Notes under the pieces: generated by a model
Seen by the model: the letters and a program-made list of their open reading frames with translations, nothing else
Told to the model about the DNA's origin: nothing
The model's database searches: none
Shown: piece after piece, positions 26,701-36,699 of the stretch
How positions within the stretch are numbered: the stretch's first letter is position 1
Layout of the letters: each line of letters starts with the position of its first letter
Made by a program: the position numbers and the translations under genes
Assembly (NCBI GenBank): GCA_031841125.1
Contig: CM063108.1
Span: 4,536,183 to 4,600,182, forward strand
Reading direction: 5' to 3'
DNA: 64,000 bases
Source: Acanthococcus lagerstroemiae
Lineage: Eukaryota; Arthropoda; Insecta; Hemiptera; Eriococcidae

Positions 26701-27076
26701 GTTTTAAAATATTTAACATTACATAAAGATATAGTATCTCCCCCCCCCCTCTCCCCACAGCCAAGGAAATGATTTGAAAAGAACTTTGCTTTCAAGTTTC
26801 AACGTATTTTATAGCTACCTACGTCAAAATGTGTATTAATTCAGCACTAATTTTCTTAATGAACTGTGGAATCCAAAGAAAGAGACTAATTGCTTAAATT
26901 TGCTTATGTTTTAGGGAAAGACATCCGAGCAAGTTTCGATTGAAAACCCTGTTGATGATCCGGCTGATCCAGATCTTGAACCGAATGATCCTTGCTGGCG
27001 AACCACAACCACAACACAGCGCTCCACATATCCCAAGCCTATGGCTGGAGGTTTTATGGGTCCACGTCTTGGTTAA
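17696..27076 (+). CDS. Gene 1: secreted two-module Methyltransf_FA-like protein, complete model
   Basis: Seven exons join in frame with consensus splice sites: 17696-17765, 19788-19993, 20115-20369, 22772-22844, 23017-23228, 24217-24504 and 26915-27076. They total 1266 nt, for 421 aa plus TAA. Protein layout: signal peptide 1-23; module 1 24-177; Pro-rich linker 178-201; module 2 202-368; acidic then Thr-rich tail 369-421. Each module ends with a G-x(3)-[WF]-x-[VIL]-like strand (GCSTFRVP, RGIAQWKIL). The layout is shared exon for exon with gene 2. The module resembles the farnesoic acid O-methyltransferase-like domain; no SAM-binding motif or transmembrane segment is visible, so a secreted binding or structural role is inferred. 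Introns hold a pogo-type MITE (intron 3) and a Tc1-like MITE (intron 6). The joins were made by eye; transcript data would settle them. Confidence 0.66.
18371..18477. repeat. Short inverted repeat in gene 1 intron 1
   Basis: GGAGAGAAGTAATCGTG near 18379 faces CGATTACTTCTCTCC near 18459, around a CGTTCGCTTCACTCG-rich spacer. Possibly a small palindromic repeat. Confidence 0.45.
18584..18934 (-). pseudogene. LINE polyprotein C-terminal fragment
   Basis: The minus frame reads RKHARLMVGLLTGHGATKH, then CRYCGKEEKTSIHIICRC, the usual RNase H end and CCHC-like tail of Jockey-type ORF2 (LTGH, C-x2-C, H-x4-C). It is a short fragment with no ends found, lying in intron 1 of gene 1. Confidence 0.65.
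19788..19993 (+). CDS. Gene 1 exon 2, module half a1
   Basis: 206 nt after acceptor GCATTACAG, phase 1 to 0, donor GTAAGA. It reads YVRSLITNFN and later FRFSNKLSEKDDYFVIQLL, then ends NESSIE. The next exon follows after an intron of only 121 nt. Confidence 0.65.
20115..20369 (+). CDS. Gene 1 exon 3, module half b1
   Basis: 255 nt, phase 0 at both ends, acceptor TATTTAG, donor GTAAGT. Its length equals that of gene 2 b1. It starts IYVNSEKV and ends LLLLAGCSTFRVP. The open frame runs past the donor to 20573, but the site and the family pattern favour splicing here. Confidence 0.62.
20761..21239. mobile_element. Pogo/Tigger-type MITE, 479 bp
   Basis: Starts CAGTACACTCCGGCTTATCC and ends GGATAGTCCGGAGTCTTCTG, with TA on each side (20759-20760 and 21240-21241). 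Further GTCGGATAA words lie near both ends. No transposase frame. It lies in gene 1 intron 3. Confidence 0.78.
22021..22250 (+). pseudogene. Possible relic of a fused linker and half-a exon
   Basis: Acceptor TAATTGCAG opens a frame reading SPNPIQPRYNVAVSITRGN, then FELRIV and SVAFFVGEIQG. It resembles a Pro-rich linker plus half a (compare YYVAISTNSS). It lies between exons 3 and 4 of gene 1, has no good phase-0 donor and ends in TAA, and gene 1 is in phase without it. Confidence 0.25.
22772..22844 (+). CDS. Gene 1 exon 4, proline-rich linker
   Basis: A 73-nt exon, phase 0 to 1, between acceptor TTATTCTAG and donor GTGAGT. It encodes 24 residues with seven prolines (AYRYNFPTQPRL, then ELPPIGLPP). 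Gene 2 has a 40-nt linker exon of the same phases and donor at the same place, which is the main support. Confidence 0.55.
23017..23228 (+). CDS. Gene 1 exon 5, module half a2
   Basis: 212 nt, phase 1 to 0, acceptor TATCGCAG, donor GTGAGT. It reads VYVPLNTWSEF, then FEFDLKNTFFNRCATVIFTK, and ends NFHFIG. The end parallels RLQYAG of gene 2 a2; in both genes the next exon starts VE(F/L)C. Confidence 0.6.
23310..23456 (+). other. Extra exon-like ORF in gene 1 intron 5
   Basis: Acceptor ATAATGCAG is followed by an open phase-0 frame, RLAVEVIWKMRSTIIISREK, ending at a TAG. It resembles the start of half b (VE then S-x-(I/V)), but lacks the FWI and G-x-x-W parts. It may be a decayed b exon or an alternative exon giving a short isoform. 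Confidence 0.25.
23679..23886 (+). other. Second exon-like ORF in gene 1 intron 5
   Basis: Acceptor TTATATAG opens a 69-codon frame (SEFSILPLDIVTSIQ, then DYDYFLKDFNI) up to a possible donor GTGATA. The exit phase does not fit exon 6: joining creates a stop. It is therefore probably a relic or chance. Confidence 0.2.
24217..24504 (+). CDS. Gene 1 exon 6, module half b2
   Basis: 288 nt, phase 0 at both ends, acceptor ATGTTTCAG, donor GTAAGT. It starts VEFCGEYYSMIARGEAIKN, where gene 2 has VELCRNSIVFRMKGKN, and ends VRGIAQWKIL, where gene 2 has IRGRGLWHVD. Confidence 0.62.
25358..25533. mobile_element. Tc1/mariner-like MITE, 176 bp
   Basis: Long inverted repeats: TACAGGATTAGTCAG then TTTTCCTTCCGCCATAGGA at the left, and the reverse complement ending CTAACCCTGTA at the right. 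Flanked by TA. It lies in gene 1 intron 6. Confidence 0.78.
25534..26914. other. Rest of gene 1 intron 6
   Basis: No coding exon or transposon recognised beyond a C-run (26740-26750). Short frames lack splice support. Confidence 0.4.
26915..27076 (+). CDS. Gene 1 exon 7, acidic and Thr-rich tail with stop
   Basis: 162 nt after acceptor TTATGTTTTAG, phase 0, ending TAA at 27074-27076. It encodes 53 residues: an Asp/Pro-rich stretch (NPVDDPADPDLEPNDP), one Cys-Trp, a Thr-rich run (TTTTTQRSTYPKP) and a Gly-rich end. It has no in-frame ATG near its start. Low-complexity tails evolve fast, so only the phase and position support the join. Confidence 0.5.
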   Translation, partial: GKTSEQVSIENPVDDPADPDLEPNDPCWRTTTTTQRSTYPKPMAGGFMGPRLG

Positions 27077-28809
27077 CCACAACGACTACAACAATGCGCA
27101 TAGGTGTCTGATACTATACTTCTGAGGGGCTGAACGTTCTTCCCAAATCAGTTTTTCCTTTGATATTTTGTGGTCGCACAGTTTTCAGCGGAGCGAAGGG
27201 ATGCAAATTGCCCACTTTTGTATACCCCTTCATCCCGATCCCTGAAATTTTTTCATTCCCTCCCATGTCCTTAGGAAATTTGTGTTTGGTATCTTATCGG
27301 GATATTTGCTATTTTGATATTGATTTGGTTGTAAATATAAAATAATGGTACTAAGGAGGGGGTGAGGCTCAGAAATTTCGTGAAATGCATTATAGATACC
27401 ACGTAAATTTCAAGGGTCGCCAGTTTTCATTCTTAGTAACGATATGTACCCTTAACCAGAGACGGAGAATTCCGTAATTTAAACGCACATTGTAGTAAAT
27501 TACCTATGAATCACCAGTTGTTAAATTACGATATTATACCGCCCCATACGTTATGACTGAGTAATTTAAAAAATGTAATTTATGGAAAATTATCTTCTTG
27601 AACCTACCTAATTTTATTTTATTTTTTACTAAACGCATGCTAATAATATTATGAATTCATTAAGTACATGCAATCCATTTATAAAATATGCCATCTGTTA
27701 AAATTATGCTATACCAAATCAAATATTTGTATTTACTTGGCCCATGTATCTACGCCTAACTTACATTGTGGTACTTGGAAGAGGATGGGGTCAAAATTTT
27801 CAGAAAATGCAATTTGGACGCATCAGTAGAAAACACTAATTTAGTAACTGACGAATGTTCAGACACCAGAAAATTGATGCGACCCCATTCCGTATTAATA
27901 AACGTGAATAAATATTTTCTAATTCTTTACATTTTTTAATAAATGTTTATAATACAAATATATATATCTCTTCAATAGATACCCCTTCCCGCAAATATTC
28001 GGTGTAAAATACTTATTTTTGTTGCGTATTATATTATTTTTGAACTGAGCCCGAAAACACTCGAACACTGACTGCTACGCGCCGCAGCTTAGAAGTGGTA
28101 ACGACGCACTCGTAACAAAAAGTAACCAAGACGTCTACTTCAAAGGCTTTGCGGCACTTGTTAACACATATGTATTAATCGATCTTACTCAAGTTTTGTG
28201 AATTTCATTTTTACATACAAATGAACATTTGGGGGGGGGGCGAAAAATCCGAGAAAATGTTCCCCCCCCCCGTTATTTCAATTTTTATCACCCTCATCTG
28301 CATACTTTGAGTGGGTGCATAATATTCATATTATTCTATACAGCCCCCCCCCCCACGTCAGATTCGACAATTTAGAAAACCAATACGCATAGCGGAGTCC
28401 TATCCTAAATTTAATGGATTAAATAAATCTGGCTGAGGTTTCCTACACACTTTGTAATTAAGTGGAATCCGTTGGAATGAATTTTAAACAATACATATAG
28501 GTATGTAAGTATCTGAGTAATTTTCCTGATTCTTTCATTTTAACCTGATTTATGGGAGCCATGATGTGAATTACACGTTTGATGGTATAAGCTTTTTCTG
28601 TAGTGAACTACTAAAATAATTCTATGACTTTTAAACTTGGCGTACACATTTTTCTTCTGCTTGAAAATACTTCCAAGTCCTCGCCAAAATAAGGACCACT
28701 CGACTTCCCGTGAGCTGCTATAGTATTTTTTAATTTTTTGTATTATATAATTGACATGACTGGTGAAGTTGTAAGTTTTCATTACATATCATACCTAAGT
28801 ATTAATCTT
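27077..28809. other. Downstream of gene 1
   Basis: Holds the gene 1 3' region, repeat B copy 2 and G/C homopolymer runs (28230-28350). No gene recognised. Confidence 0.4.
27940..28255 (-). repeat. Dispersed repeat B, copy 2 (inverted)
   Basis: Reverse-complement partner of 12310-12650; TAACGACGCACTCGTAACAA at 28099 is the anchor. With copy 1 it brackets gene 1. Confidence 0.72.
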
Positions 28810-29558
28810 TGATGGCTTCCCCATAGAGGACTTGGAAAGAGCGATCCCGCAGGTAGGAGGGGAGAATCTTGATAAGTTGTTCCGGCAGAATTTGACTGAT
28901 TTTATGAAGTAGTCTAGTGTGCCAGACCCGATCAAATGCTTGGCTCACATCTATGATCAGGGTCGGAGAGTATTGCTTAGCTTCAAGTGACTGGCAAATG
29001 CTGGTGGCGACGCGGGGTACCTGCTCTGTGGTCGAATGGTGCGACCTGAAGCCGAACTGATGTTCAGGAACTATGGAGAGTTTTGCAGTAACTTCCTATA
29101 GGTGAGCTACATCAAATTTCTCAAACACTTTAGACATAGTAGGCAGTAGCGAGATCGGTCGGAATGACTCTGGCGTGTCTATGGGCTTACCCGGTTTCGG
29201 TATCATTACGACTTTTGCCTGCTTTCATTGCCCACTGCTTGGGAATGTGGTTGGTTCGGAGAATGGTATTACCGACATAGGTAAGATAAACTCGCAGTTT
29301 TTTGTGAACTTTTCTCAGAATGCGCACCGTGGTGAGGTCAAAGCCAGGTGCCTTTTGACACGAAGATTCCGTGTTTCTTAGACAAGATGCCTTTTCTAAT
29401 TTGCTCTCAACCCGAGCCCTGGAATCCGCCCTTTCGAGCATTACCTCAGAGACGTCGGGGAGGCTGCTTGGGCTATCTTAGCCCGCTTCACTTCTTGCCG
29501 AAAAACCGGCCTAGGTCGAACATCTGGCGAGTTGCTACGTGGGATCGAACCCGGGAAC

Positions 29559-32500
29559 CAGCGGTGCTGTGACCCCCTAAACCGTCTGAGGAAAACCCCC
29601 CTCATGAAGTATAGAATGACCCCCTCACCCTCATGAAAATGATGACCTACGAGCCGTGATTTTTGAGATTTCCTGATTTAAATTTTGAACCCTACCCCTA
29701 TGGCCTATTCTCTAAAATCAACCACAAAGTTGAATATTATGCTACACGACAGTAACAGCGACAGGCTTCTTGATAATTTAATGTGCAAATTAGAAATTAC
29801 GTTGCAAGTTGGAAGTTGCGCTGGTGCGAGATAAGGATAGCCGATTTTCAAGAATATTACTGCTGTCACCAGCTCAATAGACGAATTGCATATCAACGCA
29901 TGATAAGAAATCGATAACACTATTCTCGAGACGTCGAGAGGTGGAAAAAATGAGAAATTACTGGCCACTATTACGATATTTATCTGATCATTTTATTTGT
30001 AGTTGTTTGTTAGGTTGTTTCAATTATCAGCCTGGTTGATTTCTGTGTTTTATGTTATTGTTTTGTACAATTAATAATTGTGAGCGATTCATGCTTAAAA
30101 ATCCATCAAGATGCCGAAAAATATTTTGTATAAATATAAGTGTAAGGAATTACTTTGCAATCAATTAATTCGTAGTGATAAATGGAATGAACATTGTCAA
30201 AAAAAACATAAAGTGAAGTATTTACGCGGACATGAAATAAAAAAAGAAATTACAGCAATTCGGCGAGCTTTGGGTTCTCCCTGGGAAGATTACACTGATA
30301 GAGCTGCTAGATCGGATTCCACAGTGGGCGAACAGTGAGTAAATATAATTGCAGCCTAATTTTATTTTTCTCCATTACCCATTAGTTTTGAACTTTTGAA
30401 TTGTTTGAATCAAAATATAAATAATCGGGTTAATTTTTGTATTAGGTCATCTTTATCGATGTCCCCTGATCAAACTAAGGAGTTGCCTGATCCTAAGATA
30501 GCGTCACCGTTGAGTCAAAGCTGCTCGCCAGAACCTAGTACATCCTTCATGCTAGATTCTGAAGCTGAAAGTAACTTTACCCCAGAACCAGAGGTCACTT
30601 CAGACGGGCAAGGTGCCACAATGGAATTTGAAATGGATGAACAAATGTAAGCAACAAATAAATGAGAGTAAATAAAAGCTGGAAAACTAAGGCATAAATT
30701 TATAGCTGTTTTTTCATTTTTCTTTGTTCTAGGCCTTCTTTCCCCAAAGCTAATGATGACATCGGTTGTGATCCATACGATTATGCCTCTAAAAAGCTGT
30801 CCGGTGACACCATCAATTTTTTAATTTCAAGAAAGAGCAGGATGAGCATTGATGAGAAGCACAAGTGGAAGTACAGAAATTTACCAGATGAGACGAAACA
30901 ACTTCGAACATGGTTAGTACATAGCGTCAAGAAGAAAGCAATTTTTTGCCTACACTGCTTGATTTTTGGTAGCCCACACACAACTCGCAGCATCAAGAGT
31001 TTTGCAATTGATGGATATTCTGACTGGCGTAATGTGTCAAGAGATGTCGAGTCACATGAAAAATCGGAATATCACCGGAACAGCGAAATTTCATTGATTA
31101 GGTGGAATTCTGGCCAAATGAGGATAGACAAAAAAATTATAGAAGAACACAATTACTGGGTAAATCATCATCGCAATGTCGTGTCTGTTGTAATCGATTG
31201 TATTCGCTATTTGACCCAGGAAATGATGGGATTTCGAAATTCTGAAAATACAAAAGGAAAACTTTTTAACCTATTTTCTCTTTTAGCTAAGTATAATGCA
31301 GACGCTCAAGTATATTTAGAAAAACTGAAGGAATACAAAGCAAAAGGAAAGAGATTACGTGTCAATTTTTTAGCCTACAAAAGCGTTATGACTCTAGCCT
31401 GCATAATGAGAGATATGGTGATCGAGATAATTTGCCGTAGAATTTCGGCAGGAAAATATTATTCTATAATTTTGGACGGTACGCAAGACTCCAGTAAAAT
31501 GGAAGCTACTGTACTGCTTGCTCGGTATATAGAAGGATTTGGCGATAGTTTGTCTGTCTCCCCTCATCCGGCTGCAGTTGAACGTCTACTAGCCATTTTC
31601 ACGTCGAAAGAAACCACAGGAAAAGTTTTAGCTGAAAAAACGCTAACTATATTGATGGAAAATAATTTAGATCCCAAAAATATAATCGGCCAAAGCTACG
31701 ACGGGGCTGGTAATATGCAAGGTAATATGAAAGGTGTGAAGACGTTGATTGAACGTGACTGCCCTATGGCCCTCTACATTTGGTGTCACTCGCACAGATT
31801 TAGTTTAACGATTGAAAAAACTGTGGAAATCGTCAAGTTGTGTAGACAGTTTTTTGGCATCGTAGAGGAATTATATGTATTTATGAGCGGACATCGACGT
31901 CATGGAGAATTTGTAGAAATTCTAAAAAAAAGTAAAAAAAATCGAGAAAATCCTGCTTTTTCAAAATTACGTCTGAAACGAGTTTGCACAACTCGGTGGA
32001 GCAGCAAATCTGCAGCATGTGCAACAATAGCCACTTGTTATGTTGAACTTTTCGAATGTTTAAATAGCATTGCTAATGATAAAACTGCGACCAAGGAAAC
32101 TACAGCATGTGCTTCGGGTTTGAAAATGAAAATTTCAAAGCTTGATTTTATTGCGCTCTTGAAAATAAATGTAACCATATTCAACATTCTGTCACCTGCA
32201 ACTATTATGCTGCAAAGTAAAATGATTGATTTTGGGTCGGCAACTACTATAATTGATACAGTAATCAAGAAATTGAAGGCATTGCGAACTGACGAGTCGT
32301 GGGATCAGTTAAGAAGTGAGATAACAGAAATTGCGACTGAATATGGTATAGTAGATGAAGAAAAACGAGTAATCCACAGAAAACGATTTCTTGATGAGAT
32401 GAACTTAGATTATTACCAACCAGCAGATAAATTTGAAAAACTGAAAGTTGAAGTTTTATATGAAATGATCGATTCTCTGGTTGTCCAAATTGAAGACAGA

Positions 32501-33301
32501 TTTAATAAAAATACATTACAAATTCTCAAAGATATGCAGATTTTCCACCATGAAAATTTAATGAAAGAAAACTACACCACAGAAGCCCAAAGTTTATGTC
32601 AGTATTATAATATTGATAGTGATGCCATTAAGAGGGAGTTAGAAGAATTCAAAGTTATCTATAAATCCATGGAAAAAGACATTGATGTTTCCGACTTGCT
32701 TCCGATTCCAAAAGTCGAAAAAGGAAGAGGAGAAGAAATACAAGTAGAACAAGAACTGGAAGAAAAAGAGGAGCAGCAAACTGATGAAGATGATGCGGAC
32801 GAAGAAGCAGAAAATGTTGAATTTTTCATCCTGAGAGGTTTTATAAAACCATTTAGGTTGCTGGCACAACTATCGAGTTTTAGCAATTTAAGTGTACTGT
32901 ATAAAATTTTGGTATCTCTCGCTGTTACAAGTTGCTCTGCCGAAAGAGCCCTCAGTAAAGAAAAAATTATTAAGTGTCCCATGCGAAGTACAATGCTAGA
33001 TGAGTGGATGTCGGCCATGATGATTCTAGCAGCGGAAAAGGACGTACTAGATACTATATCTAATTTTGAAATAATTGCTAAGTTGGCAGAAAAATCGTTT
33101 GCGTATGAAGCGCTGATTAAGAAATAAGTTTGTAATGCAGTATTAACATACCTATATTATACCATTTAAACTGTTTTTCAATATGCTCACTGGTTTTTTA
33201 TTCGTTTTTTTTTTCGTTTTTCACCGTTTTTTTTTTTGGCGGCCCCCCCTAAAATAGTTCTGAGTATTCATCCTCAGAAAAAGTCTCTCACAGCACCGCT
33301 G
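29559..33301 (+). mobile_element. Apparently intact hAT transposon, 3.74 kb
   Basis: Perfect 14-bp terminal inverted repeats (CAGCGGTGCTGTGA) and a perfect 8-bp target duplication, CCGGGAAC, at 29551-29558 and 33302-33309. It encloses a complete three-exon transposase. CAG termini with 8-bp duplications are diagnostic of hAT. Intact ends and coding frame suggest a recent arrival. It sits inside a SINE. Confidence 0.93.
30111..33127 (+). CDS. hAT transposase, 939 aa, three exons
   Basis: Exons 30111-30334, 30446-30646 and 30733-33127 join in phase (2820 nt including TAA), with donors GTGAGT and GTAAGC and acceptors TATTAG and TTCTAG. Exon 1 holds a small C-x4-C...H-x4-H zinc finger (CKELLC...HCQKKH). 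Exon 2 is a Ser/Pro/Glu-rich spacer. Exon 3 starts with a TTF-type zinc finger region (FCLHC, SDWRNVSRDVESHEKS), then the catalytic core with YYSIILDGTQDSSK and QSYDGAGNM, and ends with the hAT dimerisation motif (LAVTSCSAERALSKEKIIK). This is the ZMYM/TTF-type hAT group. An acidic insert (EEKEEQQTDEDDADEE) precedes the dimerisation region. No stops or frameshifts were seen, so it may be functional. Confidence 0.9.
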
Positions 33302-33484
33302 CCGGGAACTCCGGATTCCGAGACCAACGCGCTATCCACTCGGCCAACCAGACAAAGATAAACCTTGTTGACTTCTTTTGGTGTAAACAGTAGAATGGAT
33401 GCTTCACCATCCAGCCTGATTGTTGGTTCAATGTCCGATTTGATATTACTTGGCTGAAATGTATTTTCCAAGCGACCTCTCAAC

Positions 33485-34006
33485 GTGGCGATGGACCTGG
33501 CCGGCGAAATACGCTACCACACTACCACACACTCACCAGATATTCTTATGTGCATGTGTGAAACCTGTTTACGAAAATTTTCGCAGAAATTAATTTTTTT
33601 TTCAATGTATTTTATATTTGGAACTACCATTACAGTGTGGGTATCGACCAAATGTTACGAAAAATGGTTATACAACGGAAACTAAGAGAAGCGCAATCAA
33701 CTCTAGTAATTATAACAATCGAGATTCTATTACCCAGATGTTAATTCAAGTAACAAGATCCCAAGTATACCCGTTGAAGATTTTGATGTGCGTATCCAAG
33801 TGGAACGCATTCGGAAAACCACTTCCACTACTACATTGATGAGCTCTGTATATAAAACGGGGTTAGATGCAAGAGTGGTAGTAAAGATACGTCGTCGGCG
33901 TAGCGCCACTGACATTCGCATTCCATGCGCGTGCGTTTTCTTTGAAAAGACAAAAGGTCGTAGTGGCATTTCCACTCTAATACGTGTACGCAGCGCAACT
34001 AGATTT
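33485..34006 (+). other. Unassigned open stretches between LINE fragment and Jockey element
   Basis: After a splice-like CATTACAG at 33634, frames read CGYRPNVTKNGYTTETKRS and, in another frame, PSIPVEDFDVRIQVERIRK up to a stop at 34018. Together they look like one coding stretch with a frameshift, but no family was recognised. Confidence 0.2.
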
Positions 34007-36699
34007 TCATGTTTTTAGTGGGAAAATCTTCAACGGGTATCTTCTACAAAGACGGTGGGTATCATTACTAGTGTCAAGTAGTGTGATGGCTTCCACATTG
34101 GGATGACGGTGTAAACGTTGGTTGTAGGTGTTTACTCTTTGCGATATGACGTCTTCGACAGGGATAAGTTCGAGATCGGACCGAAGTTGAGCATTTGTAA
34201 TGTAAAACGGCGCGTTGGTGATCATGCGCATGATCTTATTTTGGAATCTTTCCACGATGAGGCGATTGGAGACAGCTGTTGATCCCCACAGTTCACAGCC
34301 ATAAGCCCAAGCAGGCTTGAAAATAGTAATGTATATGAGCCTCTTGTTAGCGAGGCTAAGTTCCGAACGAGGGCCAATGAGCCAGTAGAATTTTTTAGAC
34401 TGTCTGTTGAGTAGCTCTCTCTTCCTACGAACGTGTTCCTGCCAGTTGAGCTTGCAATCAAGATGCAAGCCCAAGTAACGAGCGTGGTTGGCGGGTGGAA
34501 TTATGTTTCCATCTATGTAGACCGGTATGTAGGAGTGAGGACGAATCGAGAAGTCAACTCGGGTAGACATTGTATCATTTAAGGCAATTTTCCAGTCTTT
34601 AGCCCAGCTGGATATACGATTTACTGTAGATTGCAGAGTCGCAACCGCGGATTCGTAGCTGTCACTACACGCAACTGCAGCAGTGTCATCAGCAAAAAGT
34701 GCCGTCACGGCGTTCTCGCTGACTGGTATGTCAGCCGTATACAATACATACAGGGTGGGTCCCAGGACTGAACCTTGAGGGACGCCTGCGCTAATTGGTT
34801 TCCAGTCTGAACTTTCAATGCCGACTTGGATGCTGAATGTTCGGTCCTGAAGGTAGGAGGCCATGAGTAGACATAGGTTCGACCGAAGCATCTTCTGCAG
34901 TTTGTACATAAGCCCTTGATGCCAGACCCTATCAAAGGCGTTACTGATGTCTAGGAAGACTGCTGGTGCGACCTGTTTCTTCTCAAGGGATTGCGAGATT
35001 GTGTGAACCAGACAGTGGACTTGTTCAACGGTGGAATGTTTTCCACGAAATCCAAACTGAATGGATGGTAGCAGTTGATTGGATTCTATTATAGGTTGGA
35101 GACGAGCGAGAACAAATTTTTGTCAAATATTTTTGAGATTATCGGCAGTAGCGAGATGGGGCGATAACTGGTTGCTAAGTCCGCTGGCTTGTCTGGTTTC
35201 CAAATGACAATCATCTTGGCTCTTTTCCAAGCCTTAGGAACATACCGTAGTCGAGGGGCCGCATTGAAGAGGTATGTTAATAGGACTATACCTTTTTTTG
35301 AGAGTTCCTGAATCATAATGGGTAGTATGCGGTCAGGACCAGGAGATTTTTTTCTTTCGAGTGAGTCAATCAAGCGCGCTACTACTCGCGGTGACGTGAG
35401 TCTAATAGAGGCACTGTAGTCTAACGGGGTATCGGGTAATATGACACTAGAGTTAATGTTGTTTGGTTGGAATACATTTACAAAATGCTGGGCGAGCGTG
35501 GCAGCTTTATCATGGTCACTTCTTGCCCATATGTTGTCTGATAGTTTGCGTAGAGGAGAGTTAACGGGTGGAGGACGACGAATATTCTTGGCTGCTTTCC
35601 ATAAAGAATAGTTGGCTTCCTTCAGTGGTGCGAGTTCGGAAAGATATTTTTGGAAGGAATTATTCTTCCACTGCTGAATGACTCGGGATGTGTCTTTGCA
35701 GAGCCGATTGAGTGTAAGCTTGTTGGATGGAGATCGATTTTGCTGCCAAATCTTGCGCGCGCGACGACGTCTCCTGATCAAACTCATGGTAAACTTAGGG
35801 TATTTGGGGTGATTTGACGAACTCATAATGGGTTTGGTACTGAGCTCACAGCTACGCTGTATAATGTCGATAATCTGATCCGCTTCACGTTCTAGATCGT
35901 CTGGAGTCTGAAGTTTGATACGAAGGTCGATCAGTTCGTCCAAGTGGGTGCGATAAGCATCCCAGTCCGTCGTTTTGTTAATTAACGAGGCTGGAGCTGA
36001 TACTGGAACCGGCAAATTTGAGACATTGAGTTCAACTGGTAGGTGATCAGAACCGAGGTCGACTATGCTGCTAGACTGCAAGTTACGCACAGGTATTCCT
36101 TTAACTGCAAAGAAGTTGATTGTATCAGGTAGTTTAGTGAAGTCAGTCGGCCAGTATGTTGGACCTCCTGGTGGGACTGTGAAACCATTGGTTGAGTTTA
36201 GAGCTCGATGGACTGAACGTCCCCGAGGGGAGGTCAGTCGTGAACCCCAAGCCGGATGCTTGGCATTAAAATCGCCACCAACAATCCATCTTGGACCAAG
36301 ATTGGTAAGAAAATTAGTGAATTCCACATCATTTGGCGTACAACGAGGGGGGCAGTAGATACTCCCTACATTGATATCGTGTTGATTATATCAAACTGTA
36401 ACAATAGCTGCCTGAATGCTGTTGGTAGAGTAGAAGCCAAGGTCGTGGTGTGGAAGTGATTATTTGATGATGACTGCAGAGCCACCTCTTTGTCGGCCAG
36501 AGGGGTGATTAGCACAATAAATGGAATAGTTTCAAAATTTTGGCAGGTTGGTATGGCTTATCAGGTGTGTTTCTGAAATTAACGCGATGTCAATACAGTT
36601 GTTGTGCAAAAACGATTCCAGTTCTATTTTGTGGGGAGCGAGTCCGTTAGCATTCCAAGTAACAAGCTTCAAAAATGTAGGCGATGTTGGTGAAGTCAT
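34007..36699 (-). pseudogene. LINE ORF2: endonuclease and reverse transcriptase, broken
   Basis: Starts KLVTWNANGL and ISETHL (apurinic endonuclease start), with stops around 36540-36370. It then reads GGDFNAKHPAWGSR and DLGSDHLPVEL, endonuclease catalytic motifs. The RT part has YRPISLLPIISKIF, a frameshift near 35113, then QFGFRGKHSTVEQVH, DISNAFDRVWHQGL, GVPQGSVLGP and ALFADDTA (the FADD active site). It ends with the post-RT region to LKIFPLKT. It is non-functional as it stands. Confidence 0.88.

Larger units (their letters stand above)
29389..33350 (-). repeat. tRNA-derived SINE, copy 1, split by the hAT element
   Basis: On the minus strand the head (33350 down to 33302) reads GGTTGGCCGAGTGGATAGCG, an A-box-like start. 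The B-box-like GGGTTCGATCCC and the body continue from 29558 to 29389, after the 3.74-kb hAT insertion. The body and its AATTAGAAAAG tail match copy 2 at 48331. Imperfect flanking repeats GACAAGAT (29381) and GACAAAGAT (33351) look like its target duplication within a LINE. Confidence 0.75.
28810..33490 (-). pseudogene. LINE (Jockey-like) reverse-transcriptase fragment, interrupted
   Basis: Minus-strand pieces 33490-33354 and 29380-28810 join into one LINE region. The first reads LENTFQPSNIKSDIEPTI, the pre-RT region. The second reads KAPGFDLTTV, then FRPISLLPTMSKVFEKF, QFGFRSHHSTTEQVPR and DVSQAFDRVWH, which are reverse transcriptase blocks. The SINE and hAT lie between the pieces. There is at least one in-frame stop (after DVAHL), so it is dead. 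Confidence 0.75.

Noticed and set aside
33618..33839. 73-aa plus frame as a terminal exon of the secreted family
   Set aside because: The acceptor looks good but the frame breaks after about 30 codons, and no module or tail similarity was found.
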